A DNA stretch of 50,340 nt from a virus, in the IMG/VR virus record IMGVR_UViG_3300045413_000124, positions 1-50,340 of that record, one strand, 5' to 3'. The notes beneath the pieces are model-generated. The model was given only the letters and a program-made list of their open reading frames with translations, was not told where the DNA came from and ran no database searches. Of this stretch, positions 8,230 to 15,858 are shown one piece after another; the stretch's first letter is position 1; every line of letters starts with the position of its first letter. The translations under genes were made by a program, and so were the position numbers.

Positions 8230-8757
8230 TTATTCAGGTGTTGGGTAATGGATGCTGTCGTCAGTTGTGATACCAGACATTGCAACAAGAGTTTCTTTCT
8301 TAACTCTTAGAGAACCAGAACTATCAACATAAGTGATGATTCCAACCCAACCTTCACTTTCTAAGCGATAACTTGTTGCAGAATCTGCCCAAACATCCGT
8401 TCTACCAATACCATAAACAAGAGAATCATAATTGGTATGAGTATGAGAATACTGCGAATCTTTGATTGTATATTTTGGAAGTTGACTTACATAAAACGAT
8501 GTTCCTGCAACCGCTGCGCCACTCAATCCAGCAGTAGATCCAATTGTCAGTTGGGTGGTGTTTGCGATACCAACGATTACAGCATCTCCAATGAAAATTC
8601 CACCGTTGCCGCGAATACCAAACCTAATGACATCACCAGTGCCAGCAGCACCAACTTGACCAAAAGTTGTTGCTGTACCAGTTACGGTTAGAGTTGTATA
8701 ATTCAGAGATACGGTTCCACCAGAACCAACGCTATCATTATTTCCCCAGAGTGCCAT
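8230..8757 (-). CDS. Probable virion structural protein
   Basis: 175 aa, beta-rich, Gly/Thr/Ser/Val-heavy with few Lys, starting MALWGNNDS. Composition and the late box TATAAATA (8792-8799) point to a structural protein, perhaps a decoration or fibre-associated subunit. The C-terminal third (EGWVGIITYVDSSG..RVKKETLVAMSG) is less repetitive. No fold assigned with certainty. Confidence 0.75.
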   Translation of the reverse strand: MALWGNNDSVGSGGTVSLNYTTLTVTGTATTFGQVGAAGTGDVIRFGIRGNGGIFIGDAVIVGIANTTQLTIGSTAGLSGAAVAGTSFYVSQLPKYTIKDSQYSHTHTNYDSLVYGIGRTDVWADSATSYRLESEGWVGIITYVDSSGSLRVKKETLVAMSGITTDDSIHYPTPE

Positions 8758-8791
8758 GTCTGTCTTCCGATAAAATTTATTTGCTATAAGA

Positions 8792-8799
8792 TATTTATA
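8792..8799 (-). promoter_or_regulatory. Late promoter TATAAATA, fused to terminator
   Basis: Exact T4 late consensus on the minus strand, 35 nt before the ATG at 8757. Its first T overlaps the end of the T-run of the terminator at 8799-8831. Confidence 0.8.
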
Positions 8800-8831
8800 A
8801 AAAAAGGAGACCTTTACTTTTTGTCTCCTTT
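8799..8831 (-). terminator. Rho-independent terminator after the 54-aa gene
   Basis: Perfect 9-bp stem AAAGGAGAC / GTCTCCTTT (8803-8811 and 8823-8831) with an 11-nt loop, then seven T on the minus strand. The stop codon of the 54-aa gene lies in the loop. Confidence 0.85.
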
Positions 8832-8978
8832 GCGTAAAATTAATCTTAAAAAGTTAGTTGTAAAATCTAACAACCCATTCTCTTCAAACCTTTTTGTTTT
8901 TGCTAACCACTCAGAAGCAGTCAACAATAAACCAAGGACAATGGTTATTCCCCAGTTAGATACAAAACAGGAAATCAT
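8814..8978 (-). CDS. 54-aa membrane protein
   Basis: MISCFVSNWGITIVLGLLLT... One hydrophobic segment at residues about 8-24, then a charged tail ending RKGDKK. The start overlaps the stop of the 57-aa gene (ATGA), so the two are probably co-translated. The stop is inside the terminator hairpin loop. Function unknown. Confidence 0.75.
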   Translation of the reverse strand: MISCFVSNWGITIVLGLLLTASEWLAKTKRFEENGLLDFTTNFLRLILRKGDKK

Positions 8979-9148
8979 ACTTGTGGAGTAAAGAGTTTAT
9001 CCTTTACTAATTCATAGACAACGTTATCAATGCTGTTATCTGTGCTATCAACATACTTTTTCAGTAAGTCTAAGACAAGATTCTTTACTGCTGAATTTGC
9101 AGCAAGTGAAAGAAGAAGTGGTTTTACCACCGCAACTACTGCGCCCAT
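8975..9148 (-). CDS. 57-aa small protein, amphipathic/hydrophobic N-terminus
   Basis: MGAVVAVVKPLLLSLAANSA... Hydrophobic first 28 residues and an acidic C-terminal half ending in FTPQV. Ribosome site GGAGGACATC before the ATG and a CTAAATA late box 30 nt upstream support it as real despite its size. Coupled to the 54-aa membrane protein. Confidence 0.75.
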   Translation of the reverse strand: MGAVVAVVKPLLLSLAANSAVKNLVLDLLKKYVDSTDNSIDNVVYELVKDKLFTPQV

Positions 9149-9178
9149 GATGTCCTCCGTGTAAAGAGTATTCCGACC

Positions 9179-9186
9179 TATTTAGG
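9179..9186 (-). promoter_or_regulatory. Late promoter (CTAAATA type)
   Basis: Minus-strand CTAAATAG begins 4 nt after the stop codon region of the 611-aa gene and serves the 57/54-aa gene pair. Confidence 0.65.
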
Positions 9187-9188
9187 AA

Positions 9189-11024
9189 TTAATCTCTTGG
9201 AGAATGCATCATGTCCTGCGCTCTCTGAGCAGCTGCGCGACGCATTGCTACTTTTTGTGCAGGTGATCTTTGTGCTCCATATTCACCAGCAGCAGGTGGT
9301 TTTTGTCCAGGAACTTTTTTCTCCCCTCTTGGTTTGACACCCATTCTACCAGAACCCATCATCTTAGAAACTGCTTTAAACGCAGGACTTGGCTCAGGAC
9401 CTCTTGGATTTCCTTTGTCCTCTCTTCTTCTTTCATCAATTTGTTCGATATCCTCTGCTACTTTCTTTGCCATTTTGGTGGCAGTAGCATACATGACTTC
9501 TTTACCACGTCCAGGATATCTCTTTTCAAAGTCACCAGCACTCTTCTTCATTGACTTTACAATCTCTTCCTTCTTTTTGGTTTCAACAGAAGTCAGAGTC
9601 TTTTCTTCAAGATCATACTCAACTTCCTCTGTGGTATGACCAACTGGAATTTGTCCTTGCTGTTGTGCTTGAAGCCTTTGACGATCAAGAGTTTGTTGCT
9701 TCATCATCATTTGCTTTTTTTTTGCAAGCATTTGTTTTCTTAAAGCATCGTCTTTTTGCTTCAATTGAATATCATCCTGCTTTGCAGTTGTTCCTGTTGG
9801 TGGAGTTGTCTCTCTACCAGGCATTTGAGTTACTGCCTCACCAACATCCATCAATCTTTGTGCTGCACCGTCTGCAACCTTAGAAATTCTTTTTGCAACC
9901 CTATAAAGTCCCTTTTTAATTTTCTTTCTGACTCTCTTTCCTTTTTCACTATCATAAGCAGTCTTGCCTTGTGTATAGGCTTTCTTTACTGCACTCTTCA
10001 TTCTTTCCATTTTGGTTTGCTTTAAACCTGTGGTATCAGTATCATGACCATAAGTAACTTTTGCTTCATTTAAAATTGCAATTTCAATGTCAATTTCTTC
10101 AATAATTGCTTTGCGAACTTCAAGAAGATCATACTCTCCTTTAATTTCTTCATAAAACTCTACAAGAGTTTGTTCAATTAATTCATCACTAATGTGATAA
10201 TAATCAACATCAACAACATCAGAGAAAACACCAACAAATTCTTCTGCTTCCAAAAGTTCACCACCAAGATTTTGAGCAGATTCACCCATTGTTGGATTTA
10301 TCTTAATTTTATTTTGAATTTTTTTCTCTTTAACTTTCTTTTTATTGTCATCGAGTTCATCGGCAACTTCATTTAAAGAATCTCTCCAAGAATAAAACTC
10401 TTCTTTTCTAGTGGCAATTGCTGCACCACGAACCTTACGACGATTTAAAAGATACTTATCTGTCTTATCGTGGTCTCCATCATTATCAATGTCTTTGTCT
10501 TCACGTCCAACTGGATCAAGTCCTTTTCCTGCCTTAACTTTTGAAGTATATTCTCCTCTTTCCTTTTCGCCCTCGTATGGTTTACCATACTTTGTCATTT
10601 CAACAGAAGAAATGTTTGGATTTGAACGAAGTTGTGTAATCTTTTCTCTGGTTGCATAACGAACATATGTCTTACCAGATTCTTTGTCTCTTACACGAAC
10701 CTGAAATTTTTGATCTCCTGCTTCTTGAATTTCTTCGACTTCCTCAGCAAGACCAAGTTTTTCTTTGACTGCTGTTTTTTCTTGACCAGTCATTGAACTC
10801 TTTCCAGTGTATTGACTGAAAGCCTGTTCCAGTTCAATGCCTTCTCTTCTTGCACGATAACGAATATCGTAAACTGCTTGACGAACTCTTTTTGCAGATG
10901 CCTCTTCTGAGGTTCCACCCTTTTGTACTTTTTTACCTTTTCCGTCACCACCTGCTTTGATTTTTGGTTCCAAAACTTCCGCAACATAAACGGCAGAGAT
11001 ATCATTAAGGATGTTATTTGACAT
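9189..11024 (-). CDS. Large charged late protein with EF-hand-like loop
   Basis: 611 aa, rich in Lys, Glu, Gln and Arg, mostly predicted helical, low in aromatic residues. Residues 178-189 (DIDNDGDHDKTD) fit a 12-residue Ca-binding EF-hand/dockerin-type loop. Further on: EEFYSWRDSLNEVADE and a Gln/Met/Lys-rich coil (about 425-460). Several L-x-E sites (e.g. GELLEAEE near 255) resemble T4 gp21 cleavage sites. Late box CATAAATA at 11055-11062. Probably a virion or core-associated protein; function unknown. Confidence 0.8.
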   Translation of the reverse strand: MSNNILNDISAVYVAEVLEPKIKAGGDGKGKKVQKGGTSEEASAKRVRQAVYDIRYRARREGIELEQAFSQYTGKSSMTGQEKTAVKEKLGLAEEVEEIQEAGDQKFQVRVRDKESGKTYVRYATREKITQLRSNPNISSVEMTKYGKPYEGEKERGEYTSKVKAGKGLDPVGREDKDIDNDGDHDKTDKYLLNRRKVRGAAIATRKEEFYSWRDSLNEVADELDDNKKKVKEKKIQNKIKINPTMGESAQNLGGELLEAEEFVGVFSDVVDVDYYHISDELIEQTLVEFYEEIKGEYDLLEVRKAIIEEIDIEIAILNEAKVTYGHDTDTTGLKQTKMERMKSAVKKAYTQGKTAYDSEKGKRVRKKIKKGLYRVAKRISKVADGAAQRLMDVGEAVTQMPGRETTPPTGTTAKQDDIQLKQKDDALRKQMLAKKKQMMMKQQTLDRQRLQAQQQGQIPVGHTTEEVEYDLEEKTLTSVETKKKEEIVKSMKKSAGDFEKRYPGRGKEVMYATATKMAKKVAEDIEQIDERRREDKGNPRGPEPSPAFKAVSKMMGSGRMGVKPRGEKKVPGQKPPAAGEYGAQRSPAQKVAMRRAAAQRAQDMMHSPRD

Positions 11025-11031
11025 TGTTCAA

Positions 11032-12291
11032 CTACGTAGTCTTTTTCTTATACTTATTTATGAATTCGCGAACATTGGTCTGTTTGTAACCACTATACGG
11101 TTTTGCACCAGGTTGAAGATTTGTTTTATCTCCCCTTTCAAAACCAGGAGTCATGTCTACCGCATACTTGAAATATCCACCAGTTCCCACAAGTGTATTT
11201 GGTTTTCCAGAAACTCTCATCTTTCTTTCCATTCTTTTTTCAGTATATTCCATAACGTCTCTAATCCAAGATTTGAACATGACATTATTTTCAGTCACAC
11301 AAATCAAATAATTTGCTCCACGACGAATAATTTTTCCAACCAAACCAGTGTTGAGATTTTCAACCATCTCACCAACTCTATAAATTTTCTCTTGAATATA
11401 ATTTTCTCTAAGGTTATTCCAATCAAACTTTGGAGCAATCTCCCAAAGATTCCACCCCTCATCAACTTTCATTGACTTACGAATAGTCATGTATAATTTT
11501 CTAGCGGCTTTATCATCAAGTGCTTTTGGAACACCAGTTCTAAAAGCAGCAAAATCACCTTCCGCTGCAACTTTACGAAGTTTTGATGCAGACATTCCTT
11601 CTACACCTTCTGCATCAGGATCTCTCCCACCAGCAGACACCACATTGATGTCTGCAAAATCATAAAGATCACCATTATATTTTGTTGCAAGTTTTTCAAA
11701 TTCTACTTGACGATCTGATCCAACAACAATATTAACAGATGAGTATCCATCAGCATGTGCTTGCTTCAAAACATCAAAGATAGTTTTTGATGCAGCATCG
11801 TTCACAATTCTCTCACCATGTTTTGGATACATTTGTCTCATGTACGAAATTTTTGTATCTGGGTCAAGAGGATTTTTTTTAGGATCCTCAGATCTTGATG
11901 GATATATTTTATATTCCCCCTTACCAGCAACGTCAGCAACTTTATCTAAAAGTTTTTCATGACCAACAGTTGGTGGATTAAATCGACCAAAAGCAATCGT
12001 AAGTGCTCCTTTATCTTCTACTTCTGCCTCTGGTTCTTGCTGTTGAGGAGGTTGTGTTTGAGTTGCAACAGGTTGTTGATTTGCATCTGTCCTTTGCTGT
12101 GGAGGATCCTGCTGACCAACTCTTTGATTTTGATTAAAGAATTTTAATTTACCAGCCTCAGTTTTTGCAACGAATTCTCCATTCTTATCGTACCATCCTC
12201 CATGACCATCACCAGTCAAACCAAGACGAGTCGCTTGCATAACAGCAAGAGACTTTGATGCCTCGGATAGAAATCGTGAAAAACTCTTCAT
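11032..12291 (-). CDS. Nucleotidyltransferase-domain protein with capsid-targeting-like N-terminus
   Basis: 419 aa. Residues 1-11 (MKSFSRFLSEA) closely match the T4 internal-protein capsid-targeting peptide (MKTYQEFIAEA as remembered), with a gp21-type cleavage site after Glu10. Residues 20-55 are a Gly/Lys-rich motif (GDGHGGWYDKNGEF), 56-95 a Gln/Pro linker. Residues 96-265 form a HIGH-type nucleotidyltransferase: GRFNPPTVGH (T108-x-G-H111), VVGSDRQ, and GMSASKLRK (232-240) as the ISSTxxR-like motif. The C-terminus (about 295-360) has an SH3-like beta segment. Substrate unknown (NMN/pantetheine/CDP-type possible). Late promoter upstream. Confidence 0.85.
   Translation of the reverse strand: MKSFSRFLSEASKSLAVMQATRLGLTGDGHGGWYDKNGEFVAKTEAGKLKFFNQNQRVGQQDPPQQRTDANQQPVATQTQPPQQQEPEAEVEDKGALTIAFGRFNPPTVGHEKLLDKVADVAGKGEYKIYPSRSEDPKKNPLDPDTKISYMRQMYPKHGERIVNDAASKTIFDVLKQAHADGYSSVNIVVGSDRQVEFEKLATKYNGDLYDFADINVVSAGGRDPDAEGVEGMSASKLRKVAAEGDFAAFRTGVPKALDDKAARKLYMTIRKSMKVDEGWNLWEIAPKFDWNNLRENYIQEKIYRVGEMVENLNTGLVGKIIRRGANYLICVTENNVMFKSWIRDVMEYTEKRMERKMRVSGKPNTLVGTGGYFKYAVDMTPGFERGDKTNLQPGAKPYSGYKQTNVREFINKYKKKTT
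11055..11062 (-). promoter_or_regulatory. Late promoter CATAAATA inside upstream gene end
   Basis: Minus-strand CATAAATA, 31 nt before the ATG of the 611-aa gene, embedded in the last codons of the nucleotidyltransferase gene. Confidence 0.6.
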
Positions 12292-12311
12292 ATTTTGTAT
12301 TGATATACTTT

Positions 12312-12319
12312 TATTTAGT
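12312..12319 (-). promoter_or_regulatory. Late promoter (CTAAATA type)
   Basis: Minus-strand CTAAATAA in the 37-nt gap before the nucleotidyltransferase gene, about 20 nt from its ATG. Confidence 0.65.
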
Positions 12320-12328
12320 GTTTAGTAT

Positions 12329-13666
12329 TTACCTATCAATAACACACTTTTGATACATCTGTTGTTTAAACTCGTCAGATAAAAATGCAAAAAATTGTGG
12401 TTGTGATTTAAAATCGCCTTTATATCTTAATTCCAAGTTTAAAATAGTAACTCCATCTTTTTTTAGTTTATAAAAACACTTAGCAGCCTTAGCATTTAAT
12501 TTTTTTTCTCTGTCAATTTCCATTACATATGGTTTACTATTTCCTGCCAGATCTGAAAGACCACATAGAATAGAATGTTGAGGAACAACAGCAGCTGCAA
12601 CTAATCTTGGTCCACTACTTTTTGAATAATCTGCATATCCAGTAACCAATGCAAACTCAAAATGATAATCACCAATTTCTTTTGCACGAAGACGAGTTTG
12701 CATTTTTGTTTTTAAAACAATGTCAATTAAACCCTCGGCAAAAATATTTACATTTTTTGAAAGAATTGTATTAAAATCTTTAAATAATTCACAGTCAGGA
12801 TCAGACAATTCATTGTTAATAAATGCACGTAATCCATCAGAGGTTTCTTCATCTAATGAACCTGTTCCAGTTCCTTTCAATTTTCCTTTGATATCGGATA
12901 ATTCAATTGGTTGAATAGAATTATTATTTCCTTTTAAATTAATAAGAGCTCTTGTTTTATTATTTACCTGTACTGTTGCGTTCCATATTTGCTCATAAGT
13001 CATCGTCTCCAATCCATCAACATAAATTATTCCCTGCTTTTGAGCCCTTCTCATGAGTTCTGCAAAATATCTAGCACGAACATCAACTAATTCTTGTTTT
13101 GTCTTATTGAATGCTGGACCATTCAAAAAAGTATCAAATGCTTTATTAATTAAAGTTGGATCTGCTCCCTTTGCATTTGATTTTTTCTTCAATGATATTC
13201 CATAAAATACATCTTCTTTAACTTGAATTACAAGATCAGAAGAGTTGTAATCGAAGTTGTCAGATTCATTTTGTAATCTAAATTTTTGTACGGTTGGGGG
13301 CCAAGTTGATCCCGTCATGAAAACTTTTTCAGCGATTGAGTCATTAAATCCATCCATGTCTTTGATGAATTTTTTAACTCCAATTGCAGCAGAAAATCCA
13401 GCCACTACGTTTTTGATCAAATCAGTTACATCCTTATCCTTCATTCCTCTTGGAAGATCAAACATACCACGATAAACTGCGGCGGAGGATCCATATTCAA
13501 CCTTTGATCCACTAGCAACTTTTTTACCCTCATTCAACCAAGCTAGAACAGATGCACTGTTACTACAAACTTGTTTCATTTCTATTTCATTCATTGTTAG
13601 ACCAACTGCACAAAATATTTCAGATGGTTCTAACTTAGTTTTTTTTTCAGTAGATGAAATTGGCAT
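12329..13666 (-). CDS. Unknown 445-aa protein, possible PD-(D/E)xK-like nuclease core
   Basis: No clear family. A stretch at residues 141-162 (SSDLVI then FYGISLKKKS) resembles the D...(E/S)xK active-site hairpin of restriction-endonuclease-like folds: D144 and K160 with a Ser in place of the usual acid. The C-terminal half has mixed alpha/beta character (FEFALVTGYADYS; VTILNLELRY). Late box CTAAATAG lies at 13693-13700. Alternative: a structural protein. The nuclease call is weak. Confidence 0.65.
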   Translation of the reverse strand: MPISSTEKKTKLEPSEIFCAVGLTMNEIEMKQVCSNSASVLAWLNEGKKVASGSKVEYGSSAAVYRGMFDLPRGMKDKDVTDLIKNVVAGFSAAIGVKKFIKDMDGFNDSIAEKVFMTGSTWPPTVQKFRLQNESDNFDYNSSDLVIQVKEDVFYGISLKKKSNAKGADPTLINKAFDTFLNGPAFNKTKQELVDVRARYFAELMRRAQKQGIIYVDGLETMTYEQIWNATVQVNNKTRALINLKGNNNSIQPIELSDIKGKLKGTGTGSLDEETSDGLRAFINNELSDPDCELFKDFNTILSKNVNIFAEGLIDIVLKTKMQTRLRAKEIGDYHFEFALVTGYADYSKSSGPRLVAAAVVPQHSILCGLSDLAGNSKPYVMEIDREKKLNAKAAKCFYKLKKDGVTILNLELRYKGDFKSQPQFFAFLSDEFKQQMYQKCVIDR

Positions 13667-13692
13667 CGTTAAAGCATTGTTATCGACTCCAA

Positions 13693-13700
13693 CTATTTAG
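13693..13700 (-). promoter_or_regulatory. Late promoter (CTAAATAG), 3 nt after tRNA
   Basis: Minus-strand CTAAATAG separated by 3 nt from the tRNA-Ala 3' end; 27 nt before the ATG of the 445-aa gene. Confidence 0.65.
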
Positions 13701-13703
13701 AAG

Positions 13704-13777
13704 TGGAGGATATCGGACTCGAACCGATGACTTCATCCTTGCAAAGGATGCGCTACTACCAACTGAGCTAATCCCCC
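13704..13777 (-). tRNA. tRNA-Ala (anticodon TGC)
   Basis: 74 nt including the discriminator A. Acceptor GGGGGAT pairs with ATCCTCC, giving the alanine identity wobble G3:U70. Anticodon arm CATCC-TTTGCAA-GGATG, T arm with GGTTCGAGTCC. 3' CCA is not encoded. The D arm is irregular: GCTC faces AGTAGC, so only three pairs form. The only tRNA seen in the window. Confidence 0.93.
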
Positions 13778-13846
13778 AATCAAAACATTATAAAACCCAC
13801 TCAACTAAAAGTCAAGTGGGTTAGAGCAACCTTTCGTGGTTATTTA

Positions 13847-14725
13847 TCAGCGAACGTTCTTAGCATACCACTTCTCAAAGTCCTCTCTACGCTTATCACC
13901 TCTTGGGGGCATAGGAGTTTTCTCTCCACGAACAGGAGCATATTTCTTTGCCTGCTCTCTTTCATACTTCTCTGGGTTCTCACGAGCGTATTGTGCTTCA
14001 CCAATAACAATCTCAATCGCTTCCTCATCAATCACATTTGCCATCATCCACTCTGCTTCTTCCAGAGTTTCTGCGTATCCTTCTACTTGAAGGAACTCAA
14101 GAACAATATCAAAGATATCAAGTTCTTCTTTCTTTAGATTTGCTTTGCGGTATTGTAGTTCTGTGCGTTGTCCGCTAGTCATACGACCTTGACCTTGAGG
14201 TTTCTGAGAACCACCAGCAGGATTAGGACCAGTATTTACTACACCACGATAAGAATATGCAGCACCACTCAACTTAGAGGTTCCAGAAACCATCTTACCA
14301 GCATTAGAACGCGAGTCCTGATACTCAGTTTCCGACTGTCCGTGCTTACCTTTGTAGAGTTCATCAACGTTCTCTACTTCTTCTCTATTCAACCTTTTTG
14401 CTGCTTGCTTATCATAAAGTCTTTTTGCTTGTGCTGCTTTTCCTGCAGCACCTTCTCTATCACCAGCAGCAGCAAGTTTGCCACGCTTAATGTCCGCTGC
14501 CTTTGATGCTCTAAGAGCAAGGTCAGCAGAGACTTCATTAATCTGCTCAACTTCTTCATCCATTTCTTCTACATCTTCTTCGTCTTCCTCATCTTCTTTT
14601 TTGGAAGACTTTTTCTTAGTATCTTCTTCCTCTTCTTCTTTTTCGTGCTTTGCTTCTAAAATTTCCTCGGGAGAATAAACTCCCATATAGGCTTCGAAAA
14701 GTTCTCTGTAAAGTTTACTGTTCAT
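13847..14725 (-). CDS. Acidic/basic late protein, possible internal or core head protein
   Basis: 292 aa. N-terminus MNSKLYRELFEAY then EEILEAKH gives two gp21-type sites (L-x-E-A) near residues 9-12 and 22-25. A long Glu/Lys/Asp tract (about 26-60) precedes an Ala/Lys helical segment and a Gly/Ser/Arg-rich middle; the C-terminus is basic with YAKN. Late box AATAAATA at 14751-14758. An AGGAAA site upstream actually positions a two-codon ORF (ATG ATT TAA) just before the true ATG. Function unknown; composition fits a DNA-associated head protein. Confidence 0.75.
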   Translation of the reverse strand: MNSKLYRELFEAYMGVYSPEEILEAKHEKEEEEEDTKKKSSKKEDEEDEEDVEEMDEEVEQINEVSADLALRASKAADIKRGKLAAAGDREGAAGKAAQAKRLYDKQAAKRLNREEVENVDELYKGKHGQSETEYQDSRSNAGKMVSGTSKLSGAAYSYRGVVNTGPNPAGGSQKPQGQGRMTSGQRTELQYRKANLKKEELDIFDIVLEFLQVEGYAETLEEAEWMMANVIDEEAIEIVIGEAQYARENPEKYEREQAKKYAPVRGEKTPMPPRGDKRREDFEKWYAKNVR

Positions 14726-14750
14726 TTTAAATCATTTTAGTTTCCTAAAA

Positions 14751-14758
14751 TGTATTTA
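14751..14758 (-). promoter_or_regulatory. Late promoter AATAAATA
   Basis: Minus-strand AATAAATA, 26 nt before the 292-aa gene, directly adjoining the stop of the 73-aa gene. Confidence 0.6.
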
Positions 14759-14980
14759 TTAATTTTCAATTTCTTCGTTTACTTTTTCTTTATTAAATCC
14801 AAGAGTAACTTTCTTTTTTTCAGATCTTTTTTTCATCACAAGACCAGCAAGAGATTCCATGACTTTTAAAACATCTTCGGTTTTGCAACCTTCACCCAAC
14901 TCAGAGGCAACAAAGTGAAACTTTGGAAAAAATTCCTCTGCTACCTCTTTATATTCTTCAAGAGTAATTGGTTTATCCAT
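14759..14980 (-). CDS. Hypothetical 73-aa protein
   Basis: Helical, acidic N-terminal half (LEEYKEVAEEFFPKF) and basic C-terminal half (KKRSEKKK). Ribosome site GGGGAAG before the ATG. Overlaps the preceding gene by 8 nt; end of the uvsX-41-mazG operon. Function unknown. Confidence 0.7.
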   Translation of the reverse strand: MDKPITLEEYKEVAEEFFPKFHFVASELGEGCKTEDVLKVMESLAGLVMKKRSEKKKVTLGFNKEKVNEEIEN

Positions 14981-15158
14981 TTACTACTTCCCCAATTGAT
15001 TGATCAAGATTAGTGATAACTTCTCGAATTTCAATAATACGTTCAGGAACAATTGCTGTATCTATTGTATAACCTTTTTGGCAATCAAAAAGAACCTGAC
15101 GAACAGCGGCGGCGGAACGTACATCCATTTTAATTGTTACTTTCTTTTCCTTAGTCAT
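14973..15158 (-). CDS. Hypothetical 61-aa protein
   Basis: KKVTIKMDVRSAAAVRQVLFDCQKG..., an alternating beta start and a helix. AAAGGGAG lies 5 nt before the ATG, which overlaps the MazG stop. No family recognised. Confidence 0.72.
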   Translation of the reverse strand: MTKEKKVTIKMDVRSAAAVRQVLFDCQKGYTIDTAIVPERIIEIREVITNLDQSIGEVVNG

Positions 15159-15568
15159 AGATCTCCCTTTACACGATTTTCAGAACGATAAACATCAAAT
15201 GCACCCTCAGGATAACGAGCACTCAGTTTCTCATAATTCATTTGAAGAATTTCATCAAAGTTGGTATCAAGAGCCATACATGCCTGAGCAAGATACCAAC
15301 AGATGTCTCCGAGTTCACGCTTTAAATGAAAAGCATTTTCTTCATTGTATGGTTTACCTTGAAGGAAAACTTTCTTAATCACTTCTGTAAACTCACCTGC
15401 TTCGGCTGACATTCCAAGAGCAGCAGTTAGAAGACGAGGAACATCTGCGTCTGCTTCAACATCAAGTTGAGTCATGCGAGAAAGAAGTTGTGCCAAATCA
15501 GTGCTTGCTGGACTTGTGGTCTGGCGAACAAATTCAATATATTTTTGAGTATCAATTGCTTTTGTCAT
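15155..15568 (-). CDS. mazG: MazG-like nucleoside triphosphate pyrophosphohydrolase
   Basis: 137 aa. All-alpha NTP pyrophosphatase: metal-binding E56-x2-E59 (SAEAGE) and E85-x2-D88 (RELGDICWYLA). MazG-type enzymes hydrolyse NTPs or dNTPs to NMPs; in cyanophages they are proposed to modulate host (p)ppGpp or to recycle host nucleotides. Coupled to the upstream TTG-start gene by an ATGA overlap. Confidence 0.88.
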   Translation of the reverse strand: MTKAIDTQKYIEFVRQTTSPASTDLAQLLSRMTQLDVEADADVPRLLTAALGMSAEAGEFTEVIKKVFLQGKPYNEENAFHLKRELGDICWYLAQACMALDTNFDEILQMNYEKLSARYPEGAFDVYRSENRVKGDL

Positions 15569-15858
15569 ACTTTTATAAGTTGTAGTTCACTTTCTTGTAG
15601 TTTATTTTGATGCCGTTTAAGTCTTTGGGGTTCTTTCGGTTTATCTTTTTCAACGGGAACAATCTCATTTGTAGGTAATGCTTTTGGAATTTGAATATCT
15701 ACAACTTGTCCCATCAAAAATTGATTTCTCGTAATTGTTCTATTTTGTGGATCAAAAGATACCATCATTAAAGCATCAATTTCATCAGCACAATCACAGA
15801 TTTTTCTGCCAGATCTTTTGTCAATTACGGAAAAATAATCTTCCGAGTTATATTTCAA
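15565..15858 (-). CDS. Hypothetical 97-aa protein with TTG start
   Basis: Starts at TTG overlapping the gp41 stop (TTGA), with GGGGGA 8 nt upstream; the next ATG is about 30 codons in and would lose the KYNSEDYFSVIDKRSG start. Beta-rich N-terminal half, Pro/Lys linker, Gln/Glu-rich end. No family recognised. Confidence 0.7.
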   Translation of the reverse strand: MKYNSEDYFSVIDKRSGRKICDCADEIDALMMVSFDPQNRTITRNQFLMGQVVDIQIPKALPTNEIVPVEKDKPKEPQRLKRHQNKLQESELQLIKV

